Positions 48,601 to 58,520 of a stretch of DNA of 64,000 nucleotides are shown here, piece by piece. Both the position numbers and the translations under genes were made by a program. Position 1 is the stretch's first letter, and every line of letters begins with the position of its first letter. The DNA is from Diploscapter coronatus. Its lineage: Eukaryota; Nematoda; Chromadorea; Rhabditida; Rhabditidae. The stretch is from NCBI GenBank assembly GCA_964036155.1, contig OZ038422.1:67603201-67667200 (forward strand), written 5' to 3'. The notes under the pieces were generated by a model that had not been told where the DNA came from, ran no database searches, and was given only the letters and a program-made list of their open reading frames with translations.

Positions 48601-50026
48601 ATGCCCACCGTCAAGCACGGTGGTGGATCTGTTACTGTATGGGGATGTTTTAGTGCATCTGCCGTCGGTCCCCTTGTGCGTATTTATGAATGCATAGACG
48701 CCAATATGTACAAGGAGATATTGGAGAAGCACATGCTTCCTTTTGCCAAGAAAAAAAACCTACTGGATGGATATTCCAGCAGGATAATGGCCACAAGCAC
48801 AGATCTGTCATAGTGCAGAAGTGGTTCAAGGCGAACAAAGTGAACGTCCTCCCATTATCTTCGCAATTCCTGACTTGAATCCGATATAATATTTGTGGGA
48901 CGATCTGGAGACACGAGTTAAGGGCATTTGAGCTCGAAATTCCGACGAAAAGTTCGCCATTCTGTCCCGGGAATGGTACAAGGCAGACCAGCGCACGATC
49001 GATCTTCTGATGGCTTCAATGCCCAACAGATGCGAAGAGGCCATCAAGTCTAGGCGTTTTCTACTCACTATTGAGCTAATCTTATTATATTATCAGCTTT
49101 TATTATCATAATTTCGCTTCTAAGTTATTTATAAACCTTTTAAATAGTGTCATGTTAAAGTTCCAAGACTCTTGGACGATCTGATTCTAATTTTACAAGA
49201 TTTACGCAGCTACGGTGTAAATAGCGCGCAATTCCGATACACCGTTTTGAAGCCCATAGAAATAGCTTTCATCTGAAAAAAAAATTAAAATTTGAAAATT
49301 TCATTAGAAGAACATTTTTCGAAAAAACTGAAAGTTCCAAGACACATGGACGGCACTGTAGATGATATTTTAAACGATTCGTTTAAACTGTAGATAAATA
49401 TTGATTGATACACGTGGTTAAAATTTTATATTATGTTACCATGGATATGTTATTAACGTCTTGGCAGCAAAAGTGCAAAGTTTGATCATAGATATTCAAC
49501 GAATCCTAAAGTATTATCCTGCTTCAATGCATATATTGAAAATTGCATTATAAAAATAATAGTATAAAACTTACAGTTATCAATGTACAAATAAAAAGGA
49601 GTATATTTAGAATGAGTAAGATGACTATTAATTTTTCAAATTGGGAAAACTTTCCACCTTTTCGAAATAACCGATACATCATAAATATGGCCATAAAAAT
49701 AGGAATTAATATTATGCTATACAAAATGATCATGATTTGATACCCTATAGATGAATTTATTTTTTAAAGATAACATCGATATAAAACTATTTAACTAACC
49801 TGTACCAAACTTATTTGGATGAAATATGATAGTTTTCCACGCAACGATGAAGTTGTAAAGTAATGTATCTGATGTTAACAATTCTAAAATAGTAAATCGT
49901 TACCGAGGTTTATAAAAAAAAGGCAATGCAGAATAGTATGTAAGAATAAGTAAACTGAAAAATTAATTCACCTTCACAAAAGTCAAAATCCTTTGCAAAA
50001 GGCGTAGGTTTATCGCACCAAGACAT
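45614..50026 (-). CDS. multi-helix receptor-like membrane protein, interrupted by Tc1
   Basis: Four 5' exons (50026-49972, 49883-49800, 49744-49575, 49505-49440) join in frame from MSWCDK. Five 3' exons (47391-47211, 47145-46984, 46921-46831, 45817-45783, 45736-45614) also join in frame to a stop. Between them the phases do not match (0 leaving, 2 entering), and a 1.6-kb Tc1 element lies there. Hydrophobic segments include IILYSIILIPIFMAIFMMY, LIVILLILNILLFICTLI, WLFSIIFWILAGFHIIFGG, SMIVPIIASCAQTIISIVAF and a short YIVPLFFLVRGLIK. A serine- and threonine-rich tail follows. The layout suggests a nematode chemoreceptor-type protein, but no family signature is certain. Either one exon (length 2 mod 3) was missed, or the insertion broke an exon and the gene is dead. 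Confidence 0.5.
47655..47760. repeat. imperfect palindrome next to the Tc1 element
   Basis: GTTGCGACAGAAAAGT at 47655 is mirrored by ACTTTTCTGTAGCAAC at the end of the unit (within 47744-47759). The arms extend inward for about 45 bp with several mismatches. It directly abuts the TA that flanks Tc1 and may be a separate palindromic MITE into which Tc1 jumped. Confidence 0.6.
47763..49358 (+). mobile_element. Tc1-type DNA transposon, 1.6 kb, inactive
   Basis: The element is 1596 bp, flanked by TA on both sides (47761-47762 and 49359-49360). Its ends are CAGTGCCGTCCATGTGTC and its reverse complement. The inverted repeats are about 205 bp long, with a second copy of the GTCC-x-x-G-x-GTCTTGGAACTTT block inside each arm, the IR/DR arrangement of some Tc1 elements. 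The inner transposase gene is broken. It lies inside the receptor-like gene on the opposite strand. Confidence 0.93.
48072..49095 (+). pseudogene. Tc1 transposase remnant
   Basis: Fragments of a Tc1 transposase read in changing frames. The N-terminal DNA-binding part (near 48084-48240) has an internal stop. The catalytic region includes W-S-D-E-S-K-F, then H-G-G-G-S-V-T-V-W-G-C-F and Q-Q-D-N-G-H-K-H, and L-W-D-D-L-E, corresponding to the DD34E triad. At least two frameshifts and several stop codons interrupt it, one just before the third catalytic block. It cannot give an active enzyme. Confidence 0.9.
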
Positions 50027-50382
50027 TCGATTCTGCGAATTGTTTTTCTAATGATAATAATAAATCTGTAGAACAACAACTTGAGAAAAATGATCCCAAT
50101 ACAGTACGATTTAGAAAGGGTAGCGCTTTCGAAACAAAAATGGCAATACTTGAAATGGATCGAGTAACAGTGCAAGACGTTGCTTAGGCAATCAGCTCTG
50201 TATTTATAAGACTTCCCTAACTTATAATTTAGTGTAATTTCAGTTTCAGCACTTCAATTATCCCCCGTCCTGTGTCTCGTGAAACTGTTACCTCTATTAT
50301 ATAATTTAGTAGGAATTTTGCAAAGAAGGCCAATTTTCAAATTTGAATTTTTATGAATTTCAGGATCAGCAAGTTAACTGAA

Positions 50383-51023
50383 ATGACGGTTTCTCCAACA
50401 ATCGAAGTCAAAATAACAGCACCGCAAAGTATCGACACTATCGATATTAGAACTCCTATTGAAAAACGAGTTCAACATTATCAAAAGGAATTCGGAGATC
50501 AATACGAAATTTGATGTGCAAGATTGGCTGCTCAGACGTATGCTTTTTAATTATCAGGGAGAAATTCTTTTCCTTGTCAAACAAATCTTTATTTATCCAA
50601 TGAATTCTTCATCACCATGTCAAAAAGTTTCAGTTTTTACGAATCGATGAAAGTAGATTTTCAGCATCCCAACCGAATTTCAGATTTACGCCAAAGAATT
50701 GCAAAAATATGTTGAAAATCTGAAAAACCATTATGTCAACAAGCATCCAGCACCAAATATGCAGGATGGAGATATGCAAGTTATCGATCCTAGGAGGGGG
50801 TTTACGTAAGTTGATTTTTGAATTCTGTAACTTCGATATTTTGCAAATCTGTATTTTTTATCGTTAATATGTTATATAACGCCACTTTTCCTTTTGTTCA
50901 TAATTATATCTTCATTCGACTAAAGATAACAACGACATGTCTGCAAAATGTAAAGAAGATCTTCATTTTTAAATTAGTAGTTATGAAATGCGGAAGTCTC
51001 CGTTTGAAAATTACAGGGGATGA
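50383..51023 (+). CDS. possible small three-exon gene
   Basis: A tentative model starts at the ATG at 50383, shortly after an ATTTCAG acceptor. It uses a GTTCAA donor after 50469, then exon 50684-50805 and a last exon from 50978 to 51023, giving about 83 residues. The middle exon is the best supported (IYAKELQKYVENLKNHYV, amphipathic). The first exon is uncertain: an overlapping frame (50420-50515) with its own acceptor and donor also joins in phase to the middle exon but has no start. I see no signal peptide or known domain. Codon use in the middle exon differs from flanking AT-rich sequence. Confidence 0.35.
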
Positions 51024-51531
51024 AATCACTAAGAATATCGGGCGAACATTCACATCTTTCGAGCGTCAAAGACACTTTCAAAACATAATTACCATCTTCA
51101 GATTAGGAGGCATGACTTATTATTGGGGATTGGAAAATGTAAATCTTACCGAGAAATTTTCGACGATCTGCGCTTATCCTGTTACACAAGAAAATCCGGA
51201 GTTTTACAATTTAGGAAAAATCTTTAAGACGCATTCTTTGAGTAACCAGAGAAAAATATAAAGAGCGACCGGGCAATTGCAAAAGTATTTCGAATCCAGA
51301 TTCAACCCATATGGGTGGATATCCCCTTGGATTCTAATCACAAAAATGAGGAGACTAGGCCCCGCCCCTTAAAGTGGACGGGGCTAGGTGGGGGGTCAAA
51401 GTTGGGAGTTTTGATGATTTGACACCTGACAGGAGGTACAAAGAAAGCTTTTTGGCTGTAATAGATTTTCGAAAAATTTTAAAGGGATAAACATGGCCAC
51501 GGAATTAGGGCTGTTGAAGAATCTAATTTTA

Positions 51532-51605
51532 AAAAATTCGGAATCGGAATCGGAATCGGAGTTGAAATTCTCGCAGGATCGGAGTCGAAGTCGAAACTTC
51601 GTCTC
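51532..51605. repeat. degenerate GGAATC repeat
   Basis: The sequence contains four to five units of CGGAATC/CGGAGT, then TCGGAGTCGAAGTCGAAAC. Similar runs occur at 6290-6330, 14560-14770, 16090-16135, 18340-18380 and 59740-59780. It may mark the core of a dispersed MITE family. Confidence 0.5.
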
Positions 51606-51863
51606 AGCTCTGATTGGTATTCTCAATAAATAACCAACTAGAATAAGGGTTTCATTGGTTTCATATTGTGACACCATGTAATATCAGACAAAAAATATAT
51701 AGAAAATTGTTGAAGATCGATTTGTCAGAGAAGAAGAAGCGGTGTGATAGTAGAAATCTAATTACGAGATACATGTGTTGAGTTAATCATAATTGAAATG
51801 AGACAAACTACAAATTGTGATTTTTATAATGAGGATTCTTACGAACCTTGGATCTTACTTTAT

Positions 51864-51956
51864 AAGGCTTAGTTCATAGTTCACGGGCTTTTTAGGAGAA
51901 TAGTATGACTCAGATACAAAAGCCCGCGAACCACGTCAACTATGGAATTAAGCCTT
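51864..51956. repeat. palindromic hairpin element
   Basis: AAGGCTTAGTTCATAGTTCACGGGCTTTT is mirrored, with small gaps, by AAAAGCCCGCG through AATTAAGCCTT. The total length is 93 bp. There is no coding potential. It is probably a small fold-back element in the spacer between two weak genes. Confidence 0.6.
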
Positions 51957-52152
51957 TGATAACAATTACGGACAAATTTTTACTAAGATAATAAATTAGC
52001 AACATTAGAGTCAATAACCTTGTATAAACGCCTAGAAAATTATCACTAATGACTTGATATGATTTTATGAATATCTAGAGTATCTAAACCTATAATAAAC
52101 TAAAATCCCACCATGATCTACAATGGAAAAGAGGGAGGAAATTAATTAACGA

Positions 52153-52751
52153 TTAGTCTCTGCAGACGAGCGTATTGACTTGAGCGACCGCCATCGGCAT
52201 CTGCAATATGCAATTATTTTCTTAATATTTTGGCCATCGGAAAATCGCATGGCGCTCAAGATCTCAAAAGATGCGAAATAGCGTATGGTTAGGCTAGGGT
52301 ATTGGAAACTAAGGGATCTTTTCCCGCACCATTTCGTTCACTTCTTTCCCCATCCCTCTCTCTCTTTCGTCTGCGTCTCTCCATTCTCCATTCTCGTTTC
52401 TTCCCCTCATCGCGGCATCTTTCATTCTGCAAGGATGTACGGAGTTCAACAAATTGGCATAAACTGTGGCGTTATTCAACAAAGGTAGAGATTGAATTAT
52501 TGAGATTTTTGTAAAGCCAGATATGATCAGGGTAATGGTTTCAATCGTACTACCTGCGACACTTGATCGGAAATGGATGGAATTTCCGGTTTCGGTTTCA
52601 ACAAATTTTCATTTCCGCCCATTACTATACTTGAAGTGTGCGATTGGATCCGATAAAAGAAAGCCGTTTTAGAGATATCACCACTGTGTGAATCCAGCGC
52701 TTTTTGAGCCTTATACCATCGTATATTCATCAGACTACGACGCTGATACAT
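52153..52751 (-). CDS. possible small two-exon gene, unknown product
   Basis: Exons 52751-52554 and 52200-52153 join in phase to 81 residues, starting MYQRRSLMNIRW and ending LVCRD. The first exon has coding-like codon use, including a Q-S-H-T-S-S-I-V-M-G-G-N-E-N region, and good donor and acceptor signals bound the intron. No signal peptide, membrane helix or known domain is visible. A cytosolic small protein is possible. An AG acceptor lies six bases before the ATG. Confidence 0.45.
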
Positions 52752-53559
52752 TCCTACCTTTTAATATTTGCATTTATATTCCCATTTTTTATGCAATTGC
52801 AATACATATTGCTATATTTTGTTAGGATATTTGTCCTATTAATTTATCAGTCGGGTGATCCACGCATCAGAGAAGACTAAAGAAGCATCGAGAACTATTT
52901 TTTATTCGTTAACCAGGTATAAATTTGTATTGAGCATTATAAATTGCCAAGTTCTGAGAACGTATTCATTTGCACAAATACCATAGCTTTTCTTCATTAT
53001 CCCCTGGTAGAGAATGAACGACTCTCCGCTCATACAAAATCTACGTCAGTTTCGTCTGCCGAAATACGCCCTGAACTCAGGGATAGGATTTATCTAACGT
53101 CATGAAAGAATATCAACTCATCATTACGAAGAAAATCAATTTAAATTGGAGACATTCGTCCTGAGCATTAGGTTCAAATCTATGTAACTTCTATGAATAG
53201 TTGGATTTCATCAAGACACTTCAATGAAGAATTTGAATCAATTTAAGTGATGATAGGAATGTTTACAATGCATGAATAAGGCATTTCAAGCTTAGTTCTC
53301 TTTGCGAAATACTATGATTCCCGTTTCGTCGTTCATTCACAGTTTGAATTTCAAGAGAGTAAAGCATGCATGCCCAGCTTCACTTGTCGATACTCGTCTC
53401 GAAAATAAAATAAAATTGATCTGACTTCTCTGAAGAATGTTAAAGAACTTTATTACTGCACCATAGCTTTCGATTTGTTTTCGTTTCACACTTTTTGATA
53501 ACAATGAAATTTTTTATTCACAATTTTCATTTGAAAAAGGAAATATCAGATAAGAAGGA
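52752..53559. other. spacer, no gene seen
   Basis: This is AT-rich sequence upstream of the small gene and beyond the 3' end of the lectin gene. It lacks splice-bounded frames or repeats that I can recognise. Confidence 0.4.
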
Positions 53560-56500
53560 TCATACAGGAGGGCATGTCGCGGTAAGCCGTTCGTCCGTTT
53601 CGCAGGCATAGGGACTTGTAGCAAAGCTGGCGCACTAAATATTGAATTTTGTGATTTTAGGAAGTTTTTTTTTTTTAATAGTGTGCATGATAGTTTCTGA
53701 ACTATTTTCATGTACCTTTAACAATCAAAAATTATATTTCTTTAAGAATTTAAACGAGTCTAATATCGGGTCAAATCTCCCAAATCTGATCATGCATGTT
53801 TTCTCTTGCCTTCCATTTTCTAGTTATTTTTAAATAAAATATTTCATACCGTAAAACCTGTAATAGATGCCTTGGGGCTTTTAAATTTCAACCTCTCAAA
53901 AATAAAAGATTCTATTAGAGAATTTACGGCATTCGTATTTTCACAGATTAAACTTAATCTTACACCATAGTTGTCCCATAATCCAGATATAGTTAGCTAA
54001 AATATCCATTATAAAAGTGCATAATTTGGGTTGTTATTAATTTCTACATTTAATTCGTTTTTCTTTGATCTAAGTCAACTTCAAAATCTCTTTTATAAGT
54101 AAAGTCGAGTACATTTTAGGAAATAGGTGATCGCGGTAATTCATCAAAACAGCATTATTGCAAACTCTCAACAAGAAAAAATAGTTTCTAGATTTTCGAA
54201 AATGATCCACTCGGTATAATTAATTCATTTTTGTACAACGATATATATATATTTATAAAAAGGTAAACATTTAAATAGATTATAAATATGACTCACGCGA
54301 ACACAATCATAGCCAGGAATGGTACCTGAAGAAATTTAGTAAAACGCATAGGGAAATTGAAGAACTGATTTTCATAAACGCACTACTACAAAATATGGAG
54401 ATTTGGTATTGAGGTATTTGTGCATTTTTGAAAATCAAATTCTTCTTCCGTTGCGATTAACTAAATTTCTTACTCGGCTGTCTAAATATAATTAATAATT
54501 ATCCACTAGTTGAAAACTTAATAATTCATTATATCTTATTCTGTTTTATATGTATTCGAGGCCTGGATTTTCAATCCAGATCTCTAAAAGAGTTGAGGAT
54601 TCTCTTGCTATAGATTCTTGATTCAATTATCCAATTAAAACCATAGTTACAGAGAAACTTTTTACTTACCCAGGCTCCCAAAAGGTGCATGCATATTCCA
54701 CTCCATCACTGTTTTCCACCCTCCTTCCCTAAATTTGTTATAGATAAAAATACAGAGCGATGAAAAGTATGAAAACAAATATCCTTGAACTAATCATAGT
54801 AGGCAACCTGGAAGTGTAGAACGATAAATCATAGGAGCATACGAAATGATATGGTAAAAGATGCTCTAGCCTACCCTCCCCTCCCCTAACTCCTTACTAT
54901 TTTCGTATGTTTCTATTGTTCTACTTTTCAAAATTGTCTATAAGTAGAATAATGACTCACAGTAGGATCAGTTCCGTCTTTCTGTGCATCAATCCAACTG
55001 TAAGAGATGCCCTTCGTAGTCACTGGAAAAGGTGAAAATCAATAGATGATTTGAATTATCCTGTTTAATCTTTGATAAAATTTAGTTAGTAAGAAAGTTT
55101 GGCCAGTTTCGACATAATCTGGATGAGTTTCACGTTAAATTACATCTTTTAATAAATAGTAGGCTGGTTGTGAGTTTATTGTCCGAAAAATTCGAAAAGA
55201 CTACAGCAAGAAAGGTTCACTTTAGAAAGATGGTCATAGCTCTACTTAGGATAGATCATTTTCGGAGATCTAAAGAGTTTTGAGATCACCATGACTTCGA
55301 TGATCAGACTGATACCTAATTTATAAACATTAAAATCAATGTTGAAAATTGATCTGGCCTTTCTAATCATTAACTTCCTTTGTGAGTAGTCTTATTAGTG
55401 CCGCAAAATGAAAAAATACGCAATTTAGAAATCGAATGTTCCAAATTAATTCATACATTAATAAATTCTCATGAAATTCCTTACGATAGTTACGCAAATC
55501 CATGTCTTGCTGTTGGCTATACACCCTTGCTAAATGGCATGTTGGGCATAACCCCCTGCAGTTCGTATTTGCTGTGTCCCAAGGAGCAGAACTAGCAAAA
55601 GACTGCAAAATCCTTGCTATTGACAAAACGAAAATGGTATTCAACGATCACCTTATAGCATTTTCCGTTAACAAAAGTCCAGTTAGTAGGACATTGCTCA
55701 GCTAAAATTGTTGAATTTAGATTTGAAAAACGTTTTTTGTTTGAAGAAGGAGTTTTCCTTTATTCTTTAATCGTAATGAATTATTATTGAGGAAGAGTAA
55801 GATGATTCTATTTTTTGAAAGATGATTTGGTCGTTTATTCATGTAAATTTGATGTTGATTAGCTAAGTTCTGTTAAAAGAAGTGATAACGCTTTCTTTGT
55901 AGTTCACGCACTATTCCTACAAATTTGATGTATGAAGTTGAATCGAATTTAATGAATGAATATGCTCCCGGAACATATACAGTAGTTTTTTCCAGAAAAC
56001 AAAATGATTCCTCCGAAAGAGATCTATGAAATTTATGGACTCGGGCAATAGATTTCCTCTTGAATTGATAATAAAATGGTTGGCTTGAAAAATGTTAAGA
56101 CTTACCACATTCAGCTAGTGGAGCTGAATTTGCGGAACAATTGATTGGAGTAGTTCCTGTTGTGGTACTGGATGTGGTCGTGCTTGTAGACGTCGATGTG
56201 GATGTGCTTGTAGTACTGGGTGTGGACGTGCTTGTACACGTTGCTGAATTCAAATGTTGAACTAGTTGTATTTATAACATCTATCGCTAAAACTGATACA
56301 GCTGCTACGTCGCTTTGCTGCCTACTACAAGAATAAAATGTATTCAAGGCACAGGGAAAGAAGGAGTATGATGCGAAATTTTTCAAAGATAGTCAATCGA
56401 TGAAGCGATTTTCCTCCATTTCCTTGTAAGATCGGAGTGATTTGATTAAAAACTCGAAATCAAAATTCAATCTCGGACTTGATCAAGATATTTACACGAA

Positions 56501-58520
56501 ATGATAAAGTGGACTTTTTCCCGAAAACCATGCAGCGGCTGCAACAACGTTGAATGGCACTATCTCTTCTCACTTTCTTATTTCCTCTAATTTCAGTTAT
56601 CTCTCACTTGCAAATCTACGGCTCGACTTTCGTAAAAATGTTCGCCTTATCATTTCGTGATTTAATGATGAATGACTATAAACCTACTTAAAGACGGAAA
56701 AGGTGGAGGAGGCGGCTTTACATCTGTCACATTCGTGTTAGTGGCTCGGAATTGCAGCACGAATGTGGCGCTGATTGTGCTTGTGTAGGCAACGATTGGA
56801 GTGGTGGTCAGAGGGCTTGAGACATACAAATTATTCCATGCATCGGAACACACACTGAATTATCGGTAAATTATGTCTGACAACATTCATCCACGTCATT
56901 TACCGAGGATTTGCGAGCTGCTGATTCGATAGGTATTTCAATTCGAGTCCAAGATCTCTGCAGCCTGGTGAGAATTTTGTTTGAGCGCTTGAGAAGCTGA
57001 CATACTGGAATTCCACATAGGAATATCCTGCAGGTTTCTAAATGAAAAAATAAAGTTTACATGCTGTAAAAATGATGAGCCTGATTAACTCACCACAATC
57101 CAGTATGTCTTTGTGGAATATGGCCCAGGGTTAGAAATTGATGCCGTTCCGGTGATGTTGACTGTTAAGGATGTCCACGAAGTTGTGGCAGTCAATTGTT
57201 GACCCCCGTCATTTGGCTGAAGAGAAACGTTACCAAATTGTCTATGATTTTCATATTTGCCTTTGAATTGCATGTCGTACTGGCATAACCGAGAGGGCAA
57301 TTGCATGTGTTGCAAGTGCGGGTATTCAGAACGCCCCCGTTAGTGCATGTGACCGTGGGAGTTGGACAGCTGTCTAAATTGTGACTGTGAAGACTTGATC
57401 TGCTCACATTAATACTCACTATTGCAGTAGTAGAATAGTTGGAGCATGTCCAAGTCATAGCTAGTGACAATCGGGCCTCCCATTGTGTAGAAGTATGCGT
57501 TGTCTTTGGGCAAGATTGGATAATCAGTTGCACATCCATATACAGACCTTCACGTGTTTCGCTTGTCAACAATTTGTTCATAAAATTGCCTACATATCAT
57601 ATGCCGAATGGATGACAGAGCCGAAATTGTAGCTAGTAGGATTTTTAGAATAAGTCGAATTTATTATTGCAAGATCATCAGTCATTGCAGGCTGAAAATA
57701 GAAAATCCATTTGAGTAAATATTTTACCATTGAAAGACATTGACAGAATTCGAATTTATATTGACGAAATTGTCTCTATCGCTTCTGCGCTCCATTGTGT
57801 AGAAGCCAAGCACATGGAATATTGCTTTCGCAAAAGCACCGTCCTGAAACCAAATTACGAATTAGATTGCATTACAAGAAATTTTTAAAGCAGAGATTGG
57901 GGAAGATTGGACGTTTTTGTTCGTCTGCTAATTTATTATTAAATTATGAAGCAGGGATGTTCGAAGCTTCGTTTTTGTCTTCGAAAATTTTTAATTTCAC
58001 TCTACGAACACCTTTGCTAGAAGATTACGGTTTTTATATTTCAAAGAGAGCGTAATCAATGACTAACGTATATGCATTTGGATCCCATAGTTACTGTCTG
58101 TTCCCCGCCTTTGCAGCCGACATTCGATGACTCGCAAAAGTCAATTGTCGGATTGCTGATTATCTAAATTATTGTGATTCTTTGTCAAAAATGAGATTCG
58201 CCTACTTTGACCCGATTTCTCGCAGTCGCATTCATCACGAAGGATATGCAAGTCGATGGCTGGATGATTGACTTCATGACTCGGTTAGCTAATGTCTGTT
58301 GTGCTGTTGCTGAAATTATGATGTTTTTGACTCTAATTTAAGACGAAAAAAAGAAATATTCACTTAGACTTGGATCGAAATAATAGTAAACGTTATTCAG
58401 TGCCCATTTCCTAATCGTAATACCAGCCTGTCGCTTGAGTCTCTCGTCGGCAGAGACGTTGGCAATCAGGAAGAGCAACAGAAGTTTGGAAGCAATTGAA
58501 TATCCAAAAGTTTGACGCAT
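53560..58520 (-). CDS. secreted pseudo-astacin with EGF, CUB and C-type lectin domains
   Basis: Seventeen exons run from 58520-58364 to 53634-53560, about 588 residues. In order: signal peptide (1-24), a basic R-L-K-R site, an astacin-like domain (about 36-233), an EGF module (234-270), a CUB domain (271-400), a Ser/Thr-rich linker (412-445) and a C-type lectin domain (about 459-588). Astacin hallmarks are the K-W start, T-C-I-S-F, G-C-K-G-G-E-Q-T, L-G-F-Y and R-R-S-D-R-D. The catalytic HExxHxxGxxH is degraded: it reads K-A-I-F-H-V-L-G-F-Y-T (125-135), keeping one zinc His and losing the first, the third and the Glu. The Met-turn reads S-V-I-H-S. It cannot be a protease; a binding role is inferred. 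The lectin part includes C-P-T-N-W, C-Y-K, S-S-A-P-W-D-T-A and S-P-Y-A-C-E-T. Joins 57728/57691 and 54961/54728 are out of phase with standard sites, and 57260-57217 needs a GC donor. Confidence 0.72.

Noticed and set aside
50684..50805. Possible neuropeptide Y/F-like peptide in the middle exon
   Set aside because: The amphipathic helix is suggestive, but there is no R-x-R-F/Y-Gly ending and no signal peptide.
54670..54728. Alternative frame of a lectin exon reading V-E-Y-A-C-T-F-W-E-P-G
   Set aside because: It joins in phase upstream but runs into a stop in the next exon; the other frame fits the downstream exons that complete the lectin domain. The conflict is reported as a finding.
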